A stretch of 64,000 nucleotides of DNA from Pohlia nutans (taxonomy: Eukaryota; Streptophyta; Bryopsida; Bryales; Mniaceae). The stretch spans positions 15,129,501 to 15,193,500 of the forward strand of contig CM040096.1 in the NCBI GenBank assembly GCA_022496805.1, read 5' to 3'. The notes under the pieces are model-generated. The model worked only from the letters and a program-made list of their open reading frames with translations. It ran no database searches and was not told the DNA's origin. Below, in pieces: positions 30,295-42,506 of this stretch. Position 1 is the stretch's first letter. Each line of letters starts with the position of its first letter. Position numbers and translations under genes: made by a program.

Positions 30295-32035
30295 ATGGCC
30301 TCAGGAGACTGTCCTGAGTCTAGCAAGCTTACAGGCTTTGCAAATTACCAGACTTGGAAATTTAGAATGAAGATGGTCCTGCTTAGAAACAACATCTGGC
30401 AGTATGTAGACCCCACTAGTAACAACGTGCCTGTCCCTAGAGAGCCAGCCGATATAGCACAGGGGAGAGTCAAGGCTCTTACCGACATAGTTCTCTCTGT
30501 CAAGGAAGACATTTATTTCATCATACAGTTGTGCATCGATCCTCGTGATGCTTGGAACAGGCTAGCTGCTCGTTACCAGACAGGAAACAATGCCTCACGT
30601 CTCATGCCGAAAGACAAATTGAACTCCATTCATCTCCATGAAGGAGCATCAGTGTCTGAATACCTTACTCAGCTACAATCCATCCAGGCCAAATTAGTCG
30701 GCATCGGTCAGCAAGTCCCAGAAGCCGAAGTAGTAGAACGCATGCTTAATTCTCTCCCTTCGAGTTTTGATTATATTTACCAGAGTTTCTGCATTCATGC
30801 AGTACTGCCAACATTCGAGCAAGTTTCAGCATGCTTGCTCCAGGACGAGAGCAGAAACCGAATGCGTGCAGGGCTTGTGAGCGGCGTCAAGGACAAGGCC
30901 CTGGCACTTCGCTTTCCACATCAAAACTCACGTCCCAGTGGATTCGCCGGTCGTCCCCAGCTGCCGCAAGTCGGTATTCGAAACGACCGCACCATCTGTT
31001 GTAACTGGTGCGGTCGTCCAGGCCACATTTTGCGTAAGTGCCGCGATCTTGCTGCCGAGATAGCCAAACGCGCTCAAGCCCGCCAGTCTACATCTCCAAG
31101 TCGTGGAAACATCTCACGCCCCTTCCAGTCGAATGTAGTAATAGAGGAAGTAGACAAAGCGGTTGATTCTGGAGTTGATGTGTTCGAGGTAGCACTAGCA
31201 GGGTTAGATATCGGAAAGGAAGAGTGGTTGGTTGACTCCGGTGCCTCTCGTCATGTGAGTGGAGACCGGAGTGTATTTTCTACCCTGAATCTCACCCCAG
31301 GCACGTCTAGCGTCCAAACTGCGGAGAATGAGACCCTCCCTGTTCAAGGAACACGATCTGTAAACCTTGGACCCAGTGGGGAAATAAACATTCGAGATGT
31401 TTACTACGTGCCTGGACTTACGAGAAATCTGCTTTCAGTGGGAAAGATTGCAGACGCCGGTTATGTGTTAGTCTTTGATAAAGAAAAATGTCTGGTTTAC
31501 GATGGCCCCAATAATATCGTAGACACAGGCATTCGTGAACCAGACACCGGTCTGTATAGGTATATTATAGAGAAACCGTCCTTCCCTATTTGTGCAGTTC
31601 ACTCTCCCGTCGTGCCACTTCTTTGGCACCGCCGCTTAGGTCACCTCAACCAACAGGGAGTACGTTTAATTGGTCCCAAACGCCTAGCTAGTGGCGTCCC
31701 TCTCATGCCTGGATCAGACCGGCTCTGTGAAAGCTGTATAGTCGGGAAACAGAGCCGGGAACGAGCACGAAGAACCACTGATCGCCGGGCCACACGCCCA
31801 CTGGCTCTTATACATGCAGACCTGTGCGGTGATATCAAGCCTCCGTCACTTGGCCGGTCAAGCTACTTTGCTTCATTCACAGATGATTTTTCTCGATTTT
31901 GCTTTCTTAAGTTCCTCCGCCACAAATCTGACACGCTGCACAAGCTTTCAAGGTTTTCAAGGTGTGGATTGAGAACCTACTTCAGAGCCAGATCGGTGGA
32001 CTTCGCAGTGACCGTGGAGGAGAGTTTCTGAGTAC
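30295..32035 (+). pseudogene. Copia gag-protease-integrase (N-terminal part)
   Basis: The best start is ATG 30295 (MASGDCPESS), which gives the usual Copia gag N-terminus. Domains: UBN2-type gag (FANYQTWKFRM to about residue 190), zinc knuckle CNWCGRPGHILRKC, aspartic protease VDSGASRHVSG, gag-pre-integrase zinc domain (WHRRLGHL ... CESCIVGK), then integrase with the first catalytic Asp in HADLCG. A one-base loss near 31942 shifts the frame; the correct frame then reads GGLRSDRGGEFLS (second Asp) and stops at the Gypsy insertion at 32036. The third residue (Glu) lies on the far side. Non-functional as it stands. Confidence 0.93.
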
Positions 32036-32504
32036 TGTCATGGTGATTTTTCCGCTCACATAGGTATCAACGCATATGAACTACTTCGACGACGGTATTA
32101 GGACTCGAACACATAATCTACATTTATTGCAACTATTGCATTCGTACATTGGAACTAGATACTATTCTACTACTAGCGGTTAGCTTTGGCAGTTAGCGGT
32201 TAGGGTTAGAGCGCATTCATGATTGTGGAGTCGTGACGGTTATCCGATAACCGACGGTTGAGGAATAGAGATGGGTGATTTAAGGCGGGGAAAGAGGGGA
32301 TTTCCAGGCCGAACTCATGTGGGAGTGACGGAGGAAGGTGGGTGGAAAAATCAAAGAAAGTGTACGCAAGATTATAAGTGAATAAAGTGCTGAATTAGCA
32401 AGCTTCTCTGGACTTGTGTGTGTGTGCGCAAACCCATGTGTGTGTGTGAGTGGACTCAGTGTATACATGCGAGATTCCGTGAGGAAATTATTTTGCTATT
32501 CTCA
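32036..32504 (+). repeat. Gypsy 5' LTR
   Basis: Begins TGTCATGGTG and ends CTATTCTCA. The only clear difference from the 3' LTR is A versus G in GCATTCGT(A/G)CATTGG. TCTTTGGTGCGGTGAGCG directly after it is the presumed primer-binding site; the primer tRNA was not assigned. Confidence 0.96.
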
Positions 32505-32599
32505 TCTTTGGTGCGGTGAGCGTGGAAGCGAATTTGACCTTCAGATTAAATGAAATTGAAATATGAGCTTTAGTGTAATACGCTTGGGATCAAAACAAC

Positions 32600-35238
32600 A
32601 TGGGTAGGTTGTACGAGACTTATGATGACGAAGAGGAAACAGTCTCAAGAGTAGAATTCCATCCTACACCCCCGAGAAAATTAATCTGGTCTCATTGAAA
32701 CCATAAGATTTCTTGAGATGAAATTTGCTCCATTAATAGATACTGCTGATGCAGCGAACAGGTTAGAGTTATATTATGAGAGATTACTCAATGACACAGA
32801 GATTGCTAAAATAATAGAATCAGTGATTTGCGAAATGGGAATAATAATCTGGCAGTTGACACTGAACCGAATCAGATAGATAATCAAAGCACGGACGTTA
32901 GTTGATATAGTGTAGTAGATTATACACTCTCGACATTGACATGATGCCTGGGACTCATGGTTTGCCTTGGATCGTGTGGAATTGAAACGAAAATATCTGT
33001 AAGAGTGCTAATTTGCATACGGTCCGTTGTTGTGCATGCTCGCGAGTAGGTGCCAAAGTCAAAACTTGGCATCTCATGAGGAGTTATTCACATCTTTGAG
33101 TTCCATAGTGAGGAATCCTCTATTGGAGCAAATAGTAAAAATCAATATTCTCGGGAACCACAAATCAAGTCATAAAGTTAAGGGGACGAAAGTATGACAA
33201 TCATACCGGCATTCGCAGGACTGGACGGGGAAGATCCGGTGGAGTACATAAAGAGCTTCAAGCGAGGCTGCATTTGCAGCGGTTTTGTGACCCGGCTTCG
33301 TGGGCTGAGCTGCTACCCACTTTCCTGGACAAAACAGCTTCGACATGGTACACCCGGCAATCGGTCACGACAAAAAAGAATTGGGAGTTACTGGAAAAAG
33401 AGCTCCTTAACACTTATCAAATTACCGAATCATACCAATCATTGGTAGCATCCTTGGGCACTTTGCGGCAAGGTGATGAGGAGAGCGCGAGAGCATATAC
33501 GGAAAGGGTCCGAGAGCTCGGTGAGAAGATAAAGAAAAGCTTGGCTGCAGAGATGAACGGAGCATTGACATCAACAGATGAAATATCTGAAGTCGAAATG
33601 AAGGGCATTGACAGCATGGTGCTTCGTGGATACATCACTGGATGTACTCCACACATACAACAGCACTTGAATTACTTGAGACCCACTACACTCGAGGGAG
33701 CTGCGGAATTGGCATATCGACAAGAGGCAAGTGTTCGGAACGTGGTGCGACCCCTTGGCATGGCTCTGACACCTCCGTGTACCATGCAAGCACAACCGGT
33801 GCCGGTGTTGACACTTGTGCAACCAGCGCCAATGCAAACAACGTCAAGCACGGTCGACACCATGCTGCGACAACAAGAGAATACGTCCAAGCAATCTTCA
33901 TTAACAACGCCTGCTGCACTGGGGCGTGTGACGCAATCCATTCCCGCGGTCGGGGCGCAACCGCAACTACCGCAGGCTACGTATGTGAAAGCACAAAACG
34001 GTGATGAAGCTAATACTACCCCCATGATATCTGATATGACTGCTTTGGCAAATCAGATGCAGGCATTGGCAATGTGCTGGTTGCAGAGCCAAAAGCAGGA
34101 CGAACGTGGGTGTGGAAGAAATAACCACGACGGGGGCCGACAATATAGGGGCGAAGAATATCATAACGGGCCAAGGCGTAGTGAGCAAGATGGTAGGTAT
34201 GAAAGTAGAGGAGACGGGCCGCGATGGAGAAATAATAACTCATACCACAACAATGGAGACCGATCATATGGAGGTGCGAGATCGGATGAGCGTACACTTG
34301 AGAGAAGGTACGGCGGTGACGGTCCAAGAGGAGGTGCCATTTCAAATCATGAGCAACGCGGAGGGAGACCCTTCACTCCTCAGAGATCAGTGGGCTTCAA
34401 TGTAACGTGTTATGAATGTGGAGAATTGGGACACGTGCGTTATGACTGCCCGAAAAGACGAGCTCCGCCCGCAGATGAATCAAAAGGGAAGCAAGCAGAA
34501 GTCAATATGCTGGAACAAGTGCTCGACTCACCATCAGAGATCGAAGACATAATGGAATCCATGGCTGCAAGCGGCAAGAAAAGGGGAAGGCCAAGTGGTG
34601 ATCGAGTTGATCCGAAAATTAGGTCAGGAAGGAAAAGATCGAAATCTGTGGGACCGAACGACGAAGCAGTAAAAGGCAGTGTTGTGAAGCCGCGAAGGAA
34701 AATAGGGATTGACGATATGCTGATAAGTAAAGGTCAAAGAGAGTATTCAATCACCGAGGACCTGTCCATGCAACAAGCTCATATAACGATTGGACAACTA
34801 GTGGCACGGTGTCCGTCGTTACGAAGAGAGTTGCGATCCGCGGTGAGTACCAGGAAGAAAAGCAAGACGGGTTATACCTATGTAGCAACAAAATGCGGAG
34901 ATGACTTGCAAGCACCACGAGTAGTAGCTGAGATTAATGGAGTTAAAATACTAGGCTGCCTAGTGGACGGCGGGTCCTCAGTCAATGTGATGTCGAACTG
35001 GTGTCTAGAAGAGATTGATTTAAAAGTGAACCGACCATCCGCATACCGATTACGAGTGGTGGACCAACGAAGTGTGAGGCCATTGGGACAATTGGATGAC
35101 GTTGCGGTGGCTGTGAATGGCGTCACGGTGAAAATAGAATTCCAAGTTCTGGACATTTCTAGTACAAAGGGCGGTTATCCCATAATATTGGGGCGTCCGT
35201 GGCTCAAGCTGGTGAGAGCTATAAACTATTGGAATTGA
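32600..35238 (+). pseudogene. Gypsy gag and protease, broken
   Basis: Starts at ATG 32600 (MGRLYETYDDEEE) and soon loses frame (near 32690), but the gag N-terminal part is traceable (ADAANRLELYYERLL). The gag core starts FAGLDGEDPVEYIKSF at about 33209, shifts by one base in a T-run at 33283-33286, and continues DPASWAELLPTFLDK. A long Gln/Gly/Arg-rich linker precedes the zinc knuckle CYECGELGHVRYDCP near 34411. The protease reads LVDGGSSVNVMS with ILGRPWL downstream. The frame ends at TGA 35236-35238, exactly where related elements continue into RT. Confidence 0.9.
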
Positions 35239-36894
35239 GGGAAGATGACAATCGGTCCAAGGAGCAACCGAGTAGAGCTCAGCGTGAACTCAGATAGCCC
35301 GTCTGAATCAGGTAGTGAGTCTGAAACTTCTAGCTCCGAATCATGGACCGGGGGCTCTAGCTCGAGCTCGGATTATGACTCCGAATGTGAAGCAGAAGTG
35401 TTTAGCATGGAAGCATTTCCACAAGCACTGAAGAGCGAACATCGTGAGTTCGGACCAAACAAACCATTGGCGCGTGACCCACAACATGAAGAAGAAGTAC
35501 TGTCAAAGGTGCAATTGGGGCCCGAGCTAAGAGAAGAAGAACGAGATGAGCTACAAGCATTGATCAGAGAATTCAGCGACATATTTGTAACCAAGCACAC
35601 CGATCTACCTGCTATTAACCTCGAAGAACACAAAGTGGAACTCGTAGAAGGGGCAGTACCAGTAAGAAATCGACAGAGGCGTTTGGCCCCGAGCCAAGTG
35701 GAAGTTCTAAGGCGTGAGTTAGATCAATTATTGGAAGCGGGTTTTATTATTCCCGTGACAAATTCGACCTGGGTCTCACCGGTAGAGATTGTGCCCAAGA
35801 AAAACGGTAAGTGGCGGGTGTGCGTGAATTATAAGTCACTGAACAAGGTGACGAAAAAAGACCGCTTTCCTTTGCCGTTTATCGACGAGCTACTGGATGA
35901 AGTCTCGGGGCACGAGTTCTACTCGTTTTGTGACGGGTATTCCGGTTATCATCAAATTAAAGTGCGAGAAGCTGACATACCCAAAACAACATTTACCACG
36001 CCATGGGGTACGTACGCATACACTCGAATGCCGTTCGGCATAAGCAATAGCTCGGGGACTTTCCAGCGTGTTCAAATGGAGATCTTTAGACCATACCTCG
36101 GCAAATTTGTGCGCGTTTTCCTCGACGATTTCAGTGTATATGGGCAACGATGTGATCATATAATGCAGTTAAGATTGACGTTCGAGAGATTAGCCATGTT
36201 CCAAGGATCTCTGAGTCCGGAAAAATGTAAGTTTGGCTTTCGTGAAGGCGTACTTTTGGGACACCTTGTATCAGTTGATGGTATCAGAGTAGACCGGGGG
36301 AAGGTGGCCGCCATCGCATCACTTAGAAACCCGGCCAATTATGAAGAAATGAGGAAATTATGGGGCAAAGTGAGTTATCATAACAGGTTCATGGACAATC
36401 TTGCCGAAACCGGTCGACCCATCAGTAGGCTAATATCTCCAAAAGTGAATTTCGAATGGAGTGAGAAATGTGAGCTAGCGTTTGACTGCATACTCGACGA
36501 GCTATCCAAAAATCCGGTAATGCGAACTCCAGATTGGTCACGTAAGTTTATACTAAATCCCGATACAAGTGCTAATGCTATAGCATGTGTTCTAATTCAA
36601 AATGATGACTCGGGAAGAGGACACCCGGTATATTATGCTAGCAGATTAATGACGACGTGCGAACTGAAATACACGGATCTAGAAAAATTAGCCATGGCGG
36701 TGCTCTTTGGGTGCATTAAATATAAACATTATATTGTTCCAAGTCCCTTTCCTGTGGAAGTGCAGAGCCCACGAGATGGATTAAAAAATCTTTTGGGGCA
36801 AGCTAACCCAGTAGGCAGAGTTGCAAGATTAATGGCAGGGCTTCAACAGTTTGACCTGCATTTCAAAGTTGAAAGAGGTCAGAGAGCTCAATAG
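35239..36894 (+). pseudogene. Gypsy reverse transcriptase and RNase H
   Basis: Same frame as the protease, separated from it only by TGA. The first ATG is 35245. An acidic serine-rich linker leads to RT: VSPVEIVPKKNGKWRVCVNY, FCDGYSGYHQI, TTPWGTYAYTRMPFG and the catalytic FLDDFSVY. RNase H follows with YYASRLMTTCELKYTDLEK; its first block reads PDTSANAIACVLIQ, where a DAS motif is usual. It ends at TAG 36892-36894, again in the same frame as the next part. Confidence 0.92.
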
Positions 36895-38250
36895 GCTAGC
36901 TTATTGCTTGAGTTTGGAGCACTTGAGAACACGAAAGAAGGCGAGTTATCATGTGGTGAAGAAGTGTTCGTTTTAGAACATGAACCGGAATTAATGGCAG
37001 AATTTGGAGATATCGTGAGTTTCATACGACGGGAAACATATCCTGAAAATTCTACGACGTCCTCTAGGCGTAAATTACGCACTGTGTGTCGCCCCTATTT
37101 AATTGTAGGAGAAATGTTATATCATCAAGGCAAGGATGGTGTACGACGAAGGGTGTTATGCAAATCAGAGGTGAATCGAGTGCTCAAAGAATGTCATGAT
37201 GGTATGTGTGGAGGCCATTTTGCTCAAAACTCGACAGCAAAAAAGATCCTTTCGACCGGGTATTACTGGCCCGCTCTTTTTAAAGATGTTCAAGCTTACT
37301 GCTCTAGCTGCGAAACGTGCCAGTTGTATGGGAAGAGAACACTATCCCACGGTGAGCTACACCCGATCACGCCCACTGGCCCGTTTGATAAATGGGGAGT
37401 TGATTTCGTGGGACCTTTGCCCAAGTCAGCGCGTAAGAATCAATACCTTATAGTAGCGACGGATTATATGACAAAGTGGGCGGAAGCTTTGCCTGTAAAA
37501 CAAGCGACACAGGACGTTGCGGCTGATTTCATCTTCTCGCACGTGGCTTGTAGATTCGGCTGTCCGTTAGAGCTGGTCATAGATAGAGGATCCCATTTTG
37601 TGGGCGGAGTGGTTACGGCTTTGCTAAGCAAATTATCAGTGAAGCACCGTAAAGCAAGTCCTTACTATCCACAAGCAAATGGACTCGTGGAAAAGACCAA
37701 CGGGATCTTGTGCGGCATTATCGGCAAGATGGTGCTAGACAAGCGGAGGGAATGGGACAAAAACGTCAACAGTGCACTTTGGGCCTATCGCACAACACAC
37801 AAGGTTGCCACGAATTATACGCCATTCTATCTTACTTATGGTCAGGAAGCAATATTGCCTATCGAACTAGAGATACCTACTCTACGCACGGCGCTACGCT
37901 ACGGGGTAGGTGAAGCAAATGCTATCACTACCCGACTGGTGATGTTAGAAAGTCTTGATGAATCGCGACGACAAGCACTGTACAACCTCGATGTAGTTCA
38001 TAATCGAAGGAAAGCATACCATGATCGAATGCATGCAAAGACTATCTTTGATCCTGGCGACTTGGTGTTACGCTTGGATTGTTGGCTCATGAAACAGAAA
38101 GGGCAGAAGTTTTTTCCCAGGTGGAAAGGACCTTTTGTGATCAGGGAGGCCTTCAAGAATGACAGCTACAAGCTTGGGACTCTAGATGGTGAACTCATAG
38201 ATAAGCATGTGAATATTGAGAAGCTCAAGCTCTTTCGACCGAGACCATGA
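36895..38250 (+). pseudogene. Gypsy integrase
   Basis: Continuous with the RT frame apart from the TAG. HHCC zinc domain (ECHDGMCGGHF ... SSCETCQ), then the DDE core: Asp in WGVDFVGPLP, Asp in VIDRGSHF, Glu in GLVEKTNG. The C-terminus (PRWKGPFVIREAF to LKLFRPRP) lacks a chromodomain. The frame is intact to TGA 38248-38250. It would need readthrough, or a gene product supplied in trans, to be made with RT. Confidence 0.92.
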
Positions 38251-38289
38251 CTTGTGTCTGCTGGTGTTAGATATTCAAAGCACCAGCAG

Positions 38290-38301
38290 ACAGGGGCGAG
38301 A
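38290..38301 (+). promoter_or_regulatory. Gypsy polypurine tract
   Basis: ACAGGGGCGAGA directly before the 3' LTR is the plus-strand primer site. Confidence 0.8.
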
Positions 38302-38770
38302 TGTCATGGTGATTTTTCCGCTCACATAGGTATCAACGCATATGAACTACTTCGACGACGGTATTAGGACTCGAACACATAATCTACATTTATTGCAACT
38401 ATTGCATTCGTGCATTGGAACTAGATACTATTCTACTACTAGCGGTTAGCTTTGGCAGTTAGCGGTTAGGGTTAGAGCGCATTCATGATTGTGGAGTCGT
38501 GACGGTTATCCGATAACCGACGGTTGAGGAATAGAGATGGGTGATTTAAGGCGGGGAAAGAGGGGATTTCCAGGCCGAACTCATGTGGGAGTGACGGAGG
38601 AAGGTGGGTGGAAAAATCAAAGAAAGTGTACGCAAGATTATAAGTGAATAAAGTGCTGAATTAGCAAGCTTCTCTGGACTTGTGTGTGTGTGCGCAAACC
38701 CATGTGTGTGTGTGAGTGGACTCAGTGTATACATGCGAGATTCCGTGAGGAAATTATTTTGCTATTCTCA
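38302..38770 (+). repeat. Gypsy 3' LTR
   Basis: 469-bp partner of 32036-32504, about 99.8 percent identical by eye. Confidence 0.96.
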
Positions 38771-38772
38771 GT

Positions 38773-41258
38773 ACCGAGTTCTGTGACTTTCTTGATCTGC
38801 ATGGCATTGGCCGTGAGCTCACTCAGTCTTACACTCCTCGCCAGAATGGAGTTGCAGAGCGAAAGAACCGCACCCTTCTTGAGAAAGGCCGATCCATAGT
38901 AGATGACGCTCACACGCCCAAGTTTCTCTGGAGTGAAGTCATTGCCACTGCCAATTACTTAACCAATCAGTCTCCCACTCGCGCAAACGCTGGAGGCATC
39001 TCTCCATACCAGCTCTTCTTTGGCACGGTTCCTGATTTGTCCCACTTACGAATCTTTGGATGTGTTGCTTATGTTCACGTTCCAGATGAGACTCGCACCA
39101 AGCTTGACTCCAAGACCATTCCGTGCGTCATGACGGGTTACTCAGAAGACAGTAAGGCGTATCGCTGCTACAACCCACTTACTCGCAAGATTCTCATCAG
39201 CGGTGATGTTAAGTTTGACGAACATCGCTTCTGGTACATCGAGAGTCCGGGACCCAGCTTTTCCAATGTCTCTCTGGAGCCCTTGACTCCTGACAGCGCC
39301 ACCATCGAAGTGCTTGATCCAGACTACGCATCGACTCCAGCCAATGATGGTCCCAGCAGCTCTCATTCCACGCCTGGCTCCAGTACCGGAGTCCCACTGC
39401 GCTCGAGTTCATCTCCCAGTGCGGCATTTCCACAACCTGCTTACGAGGACGCTGCTGTTCAGGTTGATTCCTCGCCACCAGCGGCCCCTAGCCTCGACGC
39501 ATCCAACCCCGACCCGGGCTCCCCCGACATCCGTGTTTACACTAGACGCCCACCGGCTGCCAACCTCGCACCGCCCGTCACGCAGGCTCCGGCCCCCACG
39601 CCCGCAGCCTCGCCCCGCCGCTCCACTCGCGAGCGCGCACCTTCTACATGGCTCCGTGACTACGCGTCGCTGGTGGAAACATCTGATGACTTTGTTGCCG
39701 CCATCCAGCATGCTGAAGAGCCTCTTCCTTTCCGTCAAGCAGCTAGCCAACCCGCCTGGATTCGCGCCATGGAGACTGAGCTGGCCTCCATCGAACGCAA
39801 TCATACCTGAACGCTGGTTGATCTTCCCCCAAGTTCCCGACCAATCCATGTCAAATGGGTATACAAGCTCAAGTCTAGCGCGAACGGCACCCCCACATAC
39901 AAAGCACGTCTAGTCGCCCGTGGTGACGAACAAATAGAAGGACTGGATTATCAGGAAACATTTTCGCCCATGGTGAAGTGGACGACCATGCGCACTTTGG
40001 TGTCAATGGCTGCTCAACGGCACTGGGATATCACTCACCTCGGCGTGAAGTCCGCATTTCTCAATGGCGTACTCCAGGAGGAAGTATATCTCATGCAGCC
40101 CCCAGGTTTCATTAAGCCTCGTCAAGAACAGCGTGTTTACCGACTTCACAAGTCCCTCTACGGGCTTCGGCAGTCCCCCCATGCTTCGAACGAGCGCATT
40201 GATTCCTACCTTCACCAGGTTGGTCTCACCGCTGCAGTCTACGACCCCAGCTTATACGTGCTTCGTGACGGCGAGCTTACTGTTCTTCTTGTCATGTACG
40301 TAGATGATGTCATGATCACCGGGAGCCATCCGTCTAAAATCCAATGGCTCATTCAGCTCTTATGCTCCACATTTGATATGACCCTGCTTGGCCGTCTTAA
40401 TTTATACATGGGTGTTCAGTTCCATGACACTCTCGACGGTGGCATCCTCATGTCTCACTGCCGCTACATTGTGAAGTGTCTCTCAGACCTAGGCCTCACA
40501 GACTGCGCCGGAGCTTTAGTGCCAATGGACCCTGGGACTCGTCTCTCTGTCGACATGGGCGCCGAGCTCATTGATCCCACATACTATCGTATGTGTGTGG
40601 ACAAACTCCTTCATCTCCAAAATACTCGCCCAGATATCGCCTTTGCCGTGGGTCTTCTTTCACGTTTCATGACTTCTCCTCAGAAGCCTCACCTCGAAGC
40701 TGCACTCTACGTCTTCCGTTATCTCAAGTCCCATGCATCGTACACCATTCACTATCAGCGAGGGGGAGAAATCATAGCCAGTGGATTTTCTGATAGTGAC
40801 TTTGCCGGAGATTGGAAGAGCGCAAGTCAACTTCTGGGTTCTTGTTTTCCTTGGGAACTGGGCCCATTTCTTGGAGGAGCAAGCTTCAAACCGAAGTAGC
40901 CCAGTCATCTGCCGAGGCAGAATACCGAGCGCTTGCCAAAGCAGGACGAGACGCTCAATGGTTGCGAAATCTGTTCGATGATATGGGAGTGAAAGTGGAA
41001 GGATTGACTGTGATTTGGTGCGACAACCAATCTGCCATAAACATGGCCAAAAATCCGGTGATGCATGCACGCACCAAGCACATTGAACGACACTCCCACC
41101 TCATTCGAGATTATGTAAAGAAAGGACGTATTCGTGTCGAATTTGTGCGTTCGCAGGAACAAGCAGCAGATGGCCTCACGAAGCCTCTCAGCAAGCTACG
41201 TTTCATAGAAGTACGCAATATGTTGCAGATGAAGGACACACAAGAAACCAAGAAGTAG
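38773..41258 (+). pseudogene. Copia integrase (C-terminal part), RT and RNase H
   Basis: Resumes the integrase right after the Gypsy target duplication, with the catalytic Glu in RQNGVAERKNRT and the family motif LRIFGCVAYVHVP. A Pro/Ser-rich linker leads to RT. TGA at 39808-39810 replaces the tryptophan expected after NHT. RT shows VKWVYKLK, ARLVARG, DYQETFSPMV, LKKS-like LHKSLYGLRQSP and catalytic YVDD. Near 40812 one base is lost, so RNase H continues in another frame (EERKSTSGFLFSLG, SSAEAEYRAL, VIWCDNQSAI, HTKHIE-like RTKHIERH) to TAG at 41256-41258. Confidence 0.94.
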
Positions 41259-41267
41259 CATGATGCA

Positions 41268-41461
41268 ATAGATATATATATATATAGATATATATATATA
41301 TATAGATATATATATATAGATATATATATAGATATATATATAGATATATATATAGATAGATATATAGATATATATATAGATATATATATATAGATATATA
41401 TATAGATATATATATATATAGATATATATATATAGATATATATATATATATATATAATATA
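41268..41461. repeat. (TA)n / (GATATATA)n microsatellite
   Basis: About 190 bp of TAGATATATA-type repeat directly after the Copia pol stop. The Tyr/Ile-rich ORFs across it are artefacts. Confidence 0.98.
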
Positions 41462-41473
41462 GTAAATACATAG

Positions 41474-42166
41474 TTAATCTCTAGGATATTCTGTAGCAAG
41501 GCTCGCGTAATAAGCTGTCTCCGGGTCCATTTCAGTTCCAGTGCACCATAGTAGGTCATGAACAAGAAACAAAGGTTCCTCTAGCACAGTTCTGAAGTGG
41601 TCTAGCTCCATCCTAAAACGCTCTCCTTGAGTCCGGTACCGCAACTCCTGACCCGTGGTCTGCCGGTGACGAGCAATGAATTGTATATAACCCGGAGTGT
41701 CCATTCTCGTGAATTCAAGTGCTGTCCACTCCAACGTCGTGTCCAAGTAATCTCTCCAAGCGCAATTCAAGCTACGCAGCCTCCTCAATAGTGAAATCAA
41801 AGGTGGAGAGTTCAGCGTTTTCCACAGGTGATCTCGCATCACTGAGTCGGGTAACACGGGGGTCAATGCATGAGAAGCTGAAGAGAACGAGAGGGATCGC
41901 ATGCCCCCAGCCGATCGAGGAAGAACTTCTCCACCATCACAACCAAGCGGATCGTCCAAGCTTAATGTTGCAAACAAGTCGTAAAACTCCTCCAAATCTT
42001 CATCAGGCAACTCTGAAGAGAGGAACTCCTTCACTTTCTTTACGAGAACGATCAGGGAGAGAAGAAAGTGGAGGAACGATTCCCACAAGGACGTACGATC
42101 GGTTGTCTCGCTAACCCAGGAGCGAACGGGGCGCCTGTGTCTACTCATGATGAACGACTTCTTCAA
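41474..42166 (-). CDS. Antisense ORF in Copia 3' region, unknown function
   Basis: A 230-codon ORF runs opposite to pol between the microsatellite and the 3' LTR, where Copia elements normally have only a short untranslated stretch. Seen: a basic start ([10 protein letters not shown]), a hydrophobic/basic helix-like stretch ([19 protein letters not shown]), an acidic segment ([14 protein letters not shown]), and an Arg/Leu-rich C-terminal half. No known domain recognised. It is unbroken although the sense gag-pol has several breaks. Antisense ORFs of unknown role are known in some plant LTR elements, and host gene pieces can be carried there. A chance ORF is possible but this length is unusual. 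The adjacent LTR could act as an antisense promoter; that is inference. Confidence 0.5.
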   Translation of the reverse strand: MKKSFIMSRHRRPVRSWVSETTDRTSLWESFLHFLLSLIVLVKKVKEFLSSELPDEDLEEFYDLFATLSLDDPLGCDGGEVLPRSAGGMRSLSFSSASHALTPVLPDSVMRDHLWKTLNSPPLISLLRRLRSLNCAWRDYLDTTLEWTALEFTRMDTPGYIQFIARHRQTTGQELRYRTQGERFRMELDHFRTVLEEPLFLVHDLLWCTGTEMDPETAYYASLATEYPRD

Positions 42167-42231
42167 ACGCGGAACTATGGAACCAGGGTGCTCGTAGAAA
42201 GCATAATAGAAAGTAGAAGAAGCTCAGGTGT

Positions 42232-42240
42232 GCGAGGGGG
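42232..42240 (+). promoter_or_regulatory. Copia polypurine tract
   Basis: GCGAGGGGG immediately before the 3' LTR; short but in the expected place. Confidence 0.65.
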
Positions 42241-42506
42241 TGTTGGACCAAAATTCCAGTCAAGCACTGAGAATACACACCTGGCGTTAGTTAGGTAAAG
42301 TAATCAGTTTTCTTACTGGTAGTTTAAGTACACTTAACTTAGGTAGTGACTAGTAAAGGCAGTTAGTAACCGTAGGTTACAAGTTGTTAGTAACAATCGT
42401 AACAGTAAACACACCACCTGGTTGTTACGGATTTGATGTTACTATATATTTACTTTAATCAAAGCAGGAAGTACCTGTATGAATTAATGCAAGGCAAATT
42501 ACAACA
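42241..42506 (+). repeat. Copia 3' LTR
   Basis: 266-bp partner of 29790-30055, followed by the AAGTA duplication. Confidence 0.97.

Larger units (their letters stand above)
32032..38774 (+). mobile_element. Ty3/gypsy LTR retrotransposon nested in the Copia element
   Basis: Element 32036-38770 with 469-bp LTRs differing at about one base. Target duplication GTAC lies at 32032-32035 and 38771-38774 (AGTAC if the last LTR base is counted). Order gag, protease, RT, RNase H, integrase; no chromodomain, so it fits the non-chromovirus Athila/Tat-like side of the family. Removing one GTAC and the element restores continuity of the host Copia integrase frame. Confidence 0.97.

Noticed and set aside
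35373..36338. Minus-strand ORFs within Gypsy pol
   Set aside because: Antisense shadows of RT and RNase H codons.
41196..41565. Tyr/Ile-repeat ORFs
   Set aside because: Translation of the TATA-type microsatellite.
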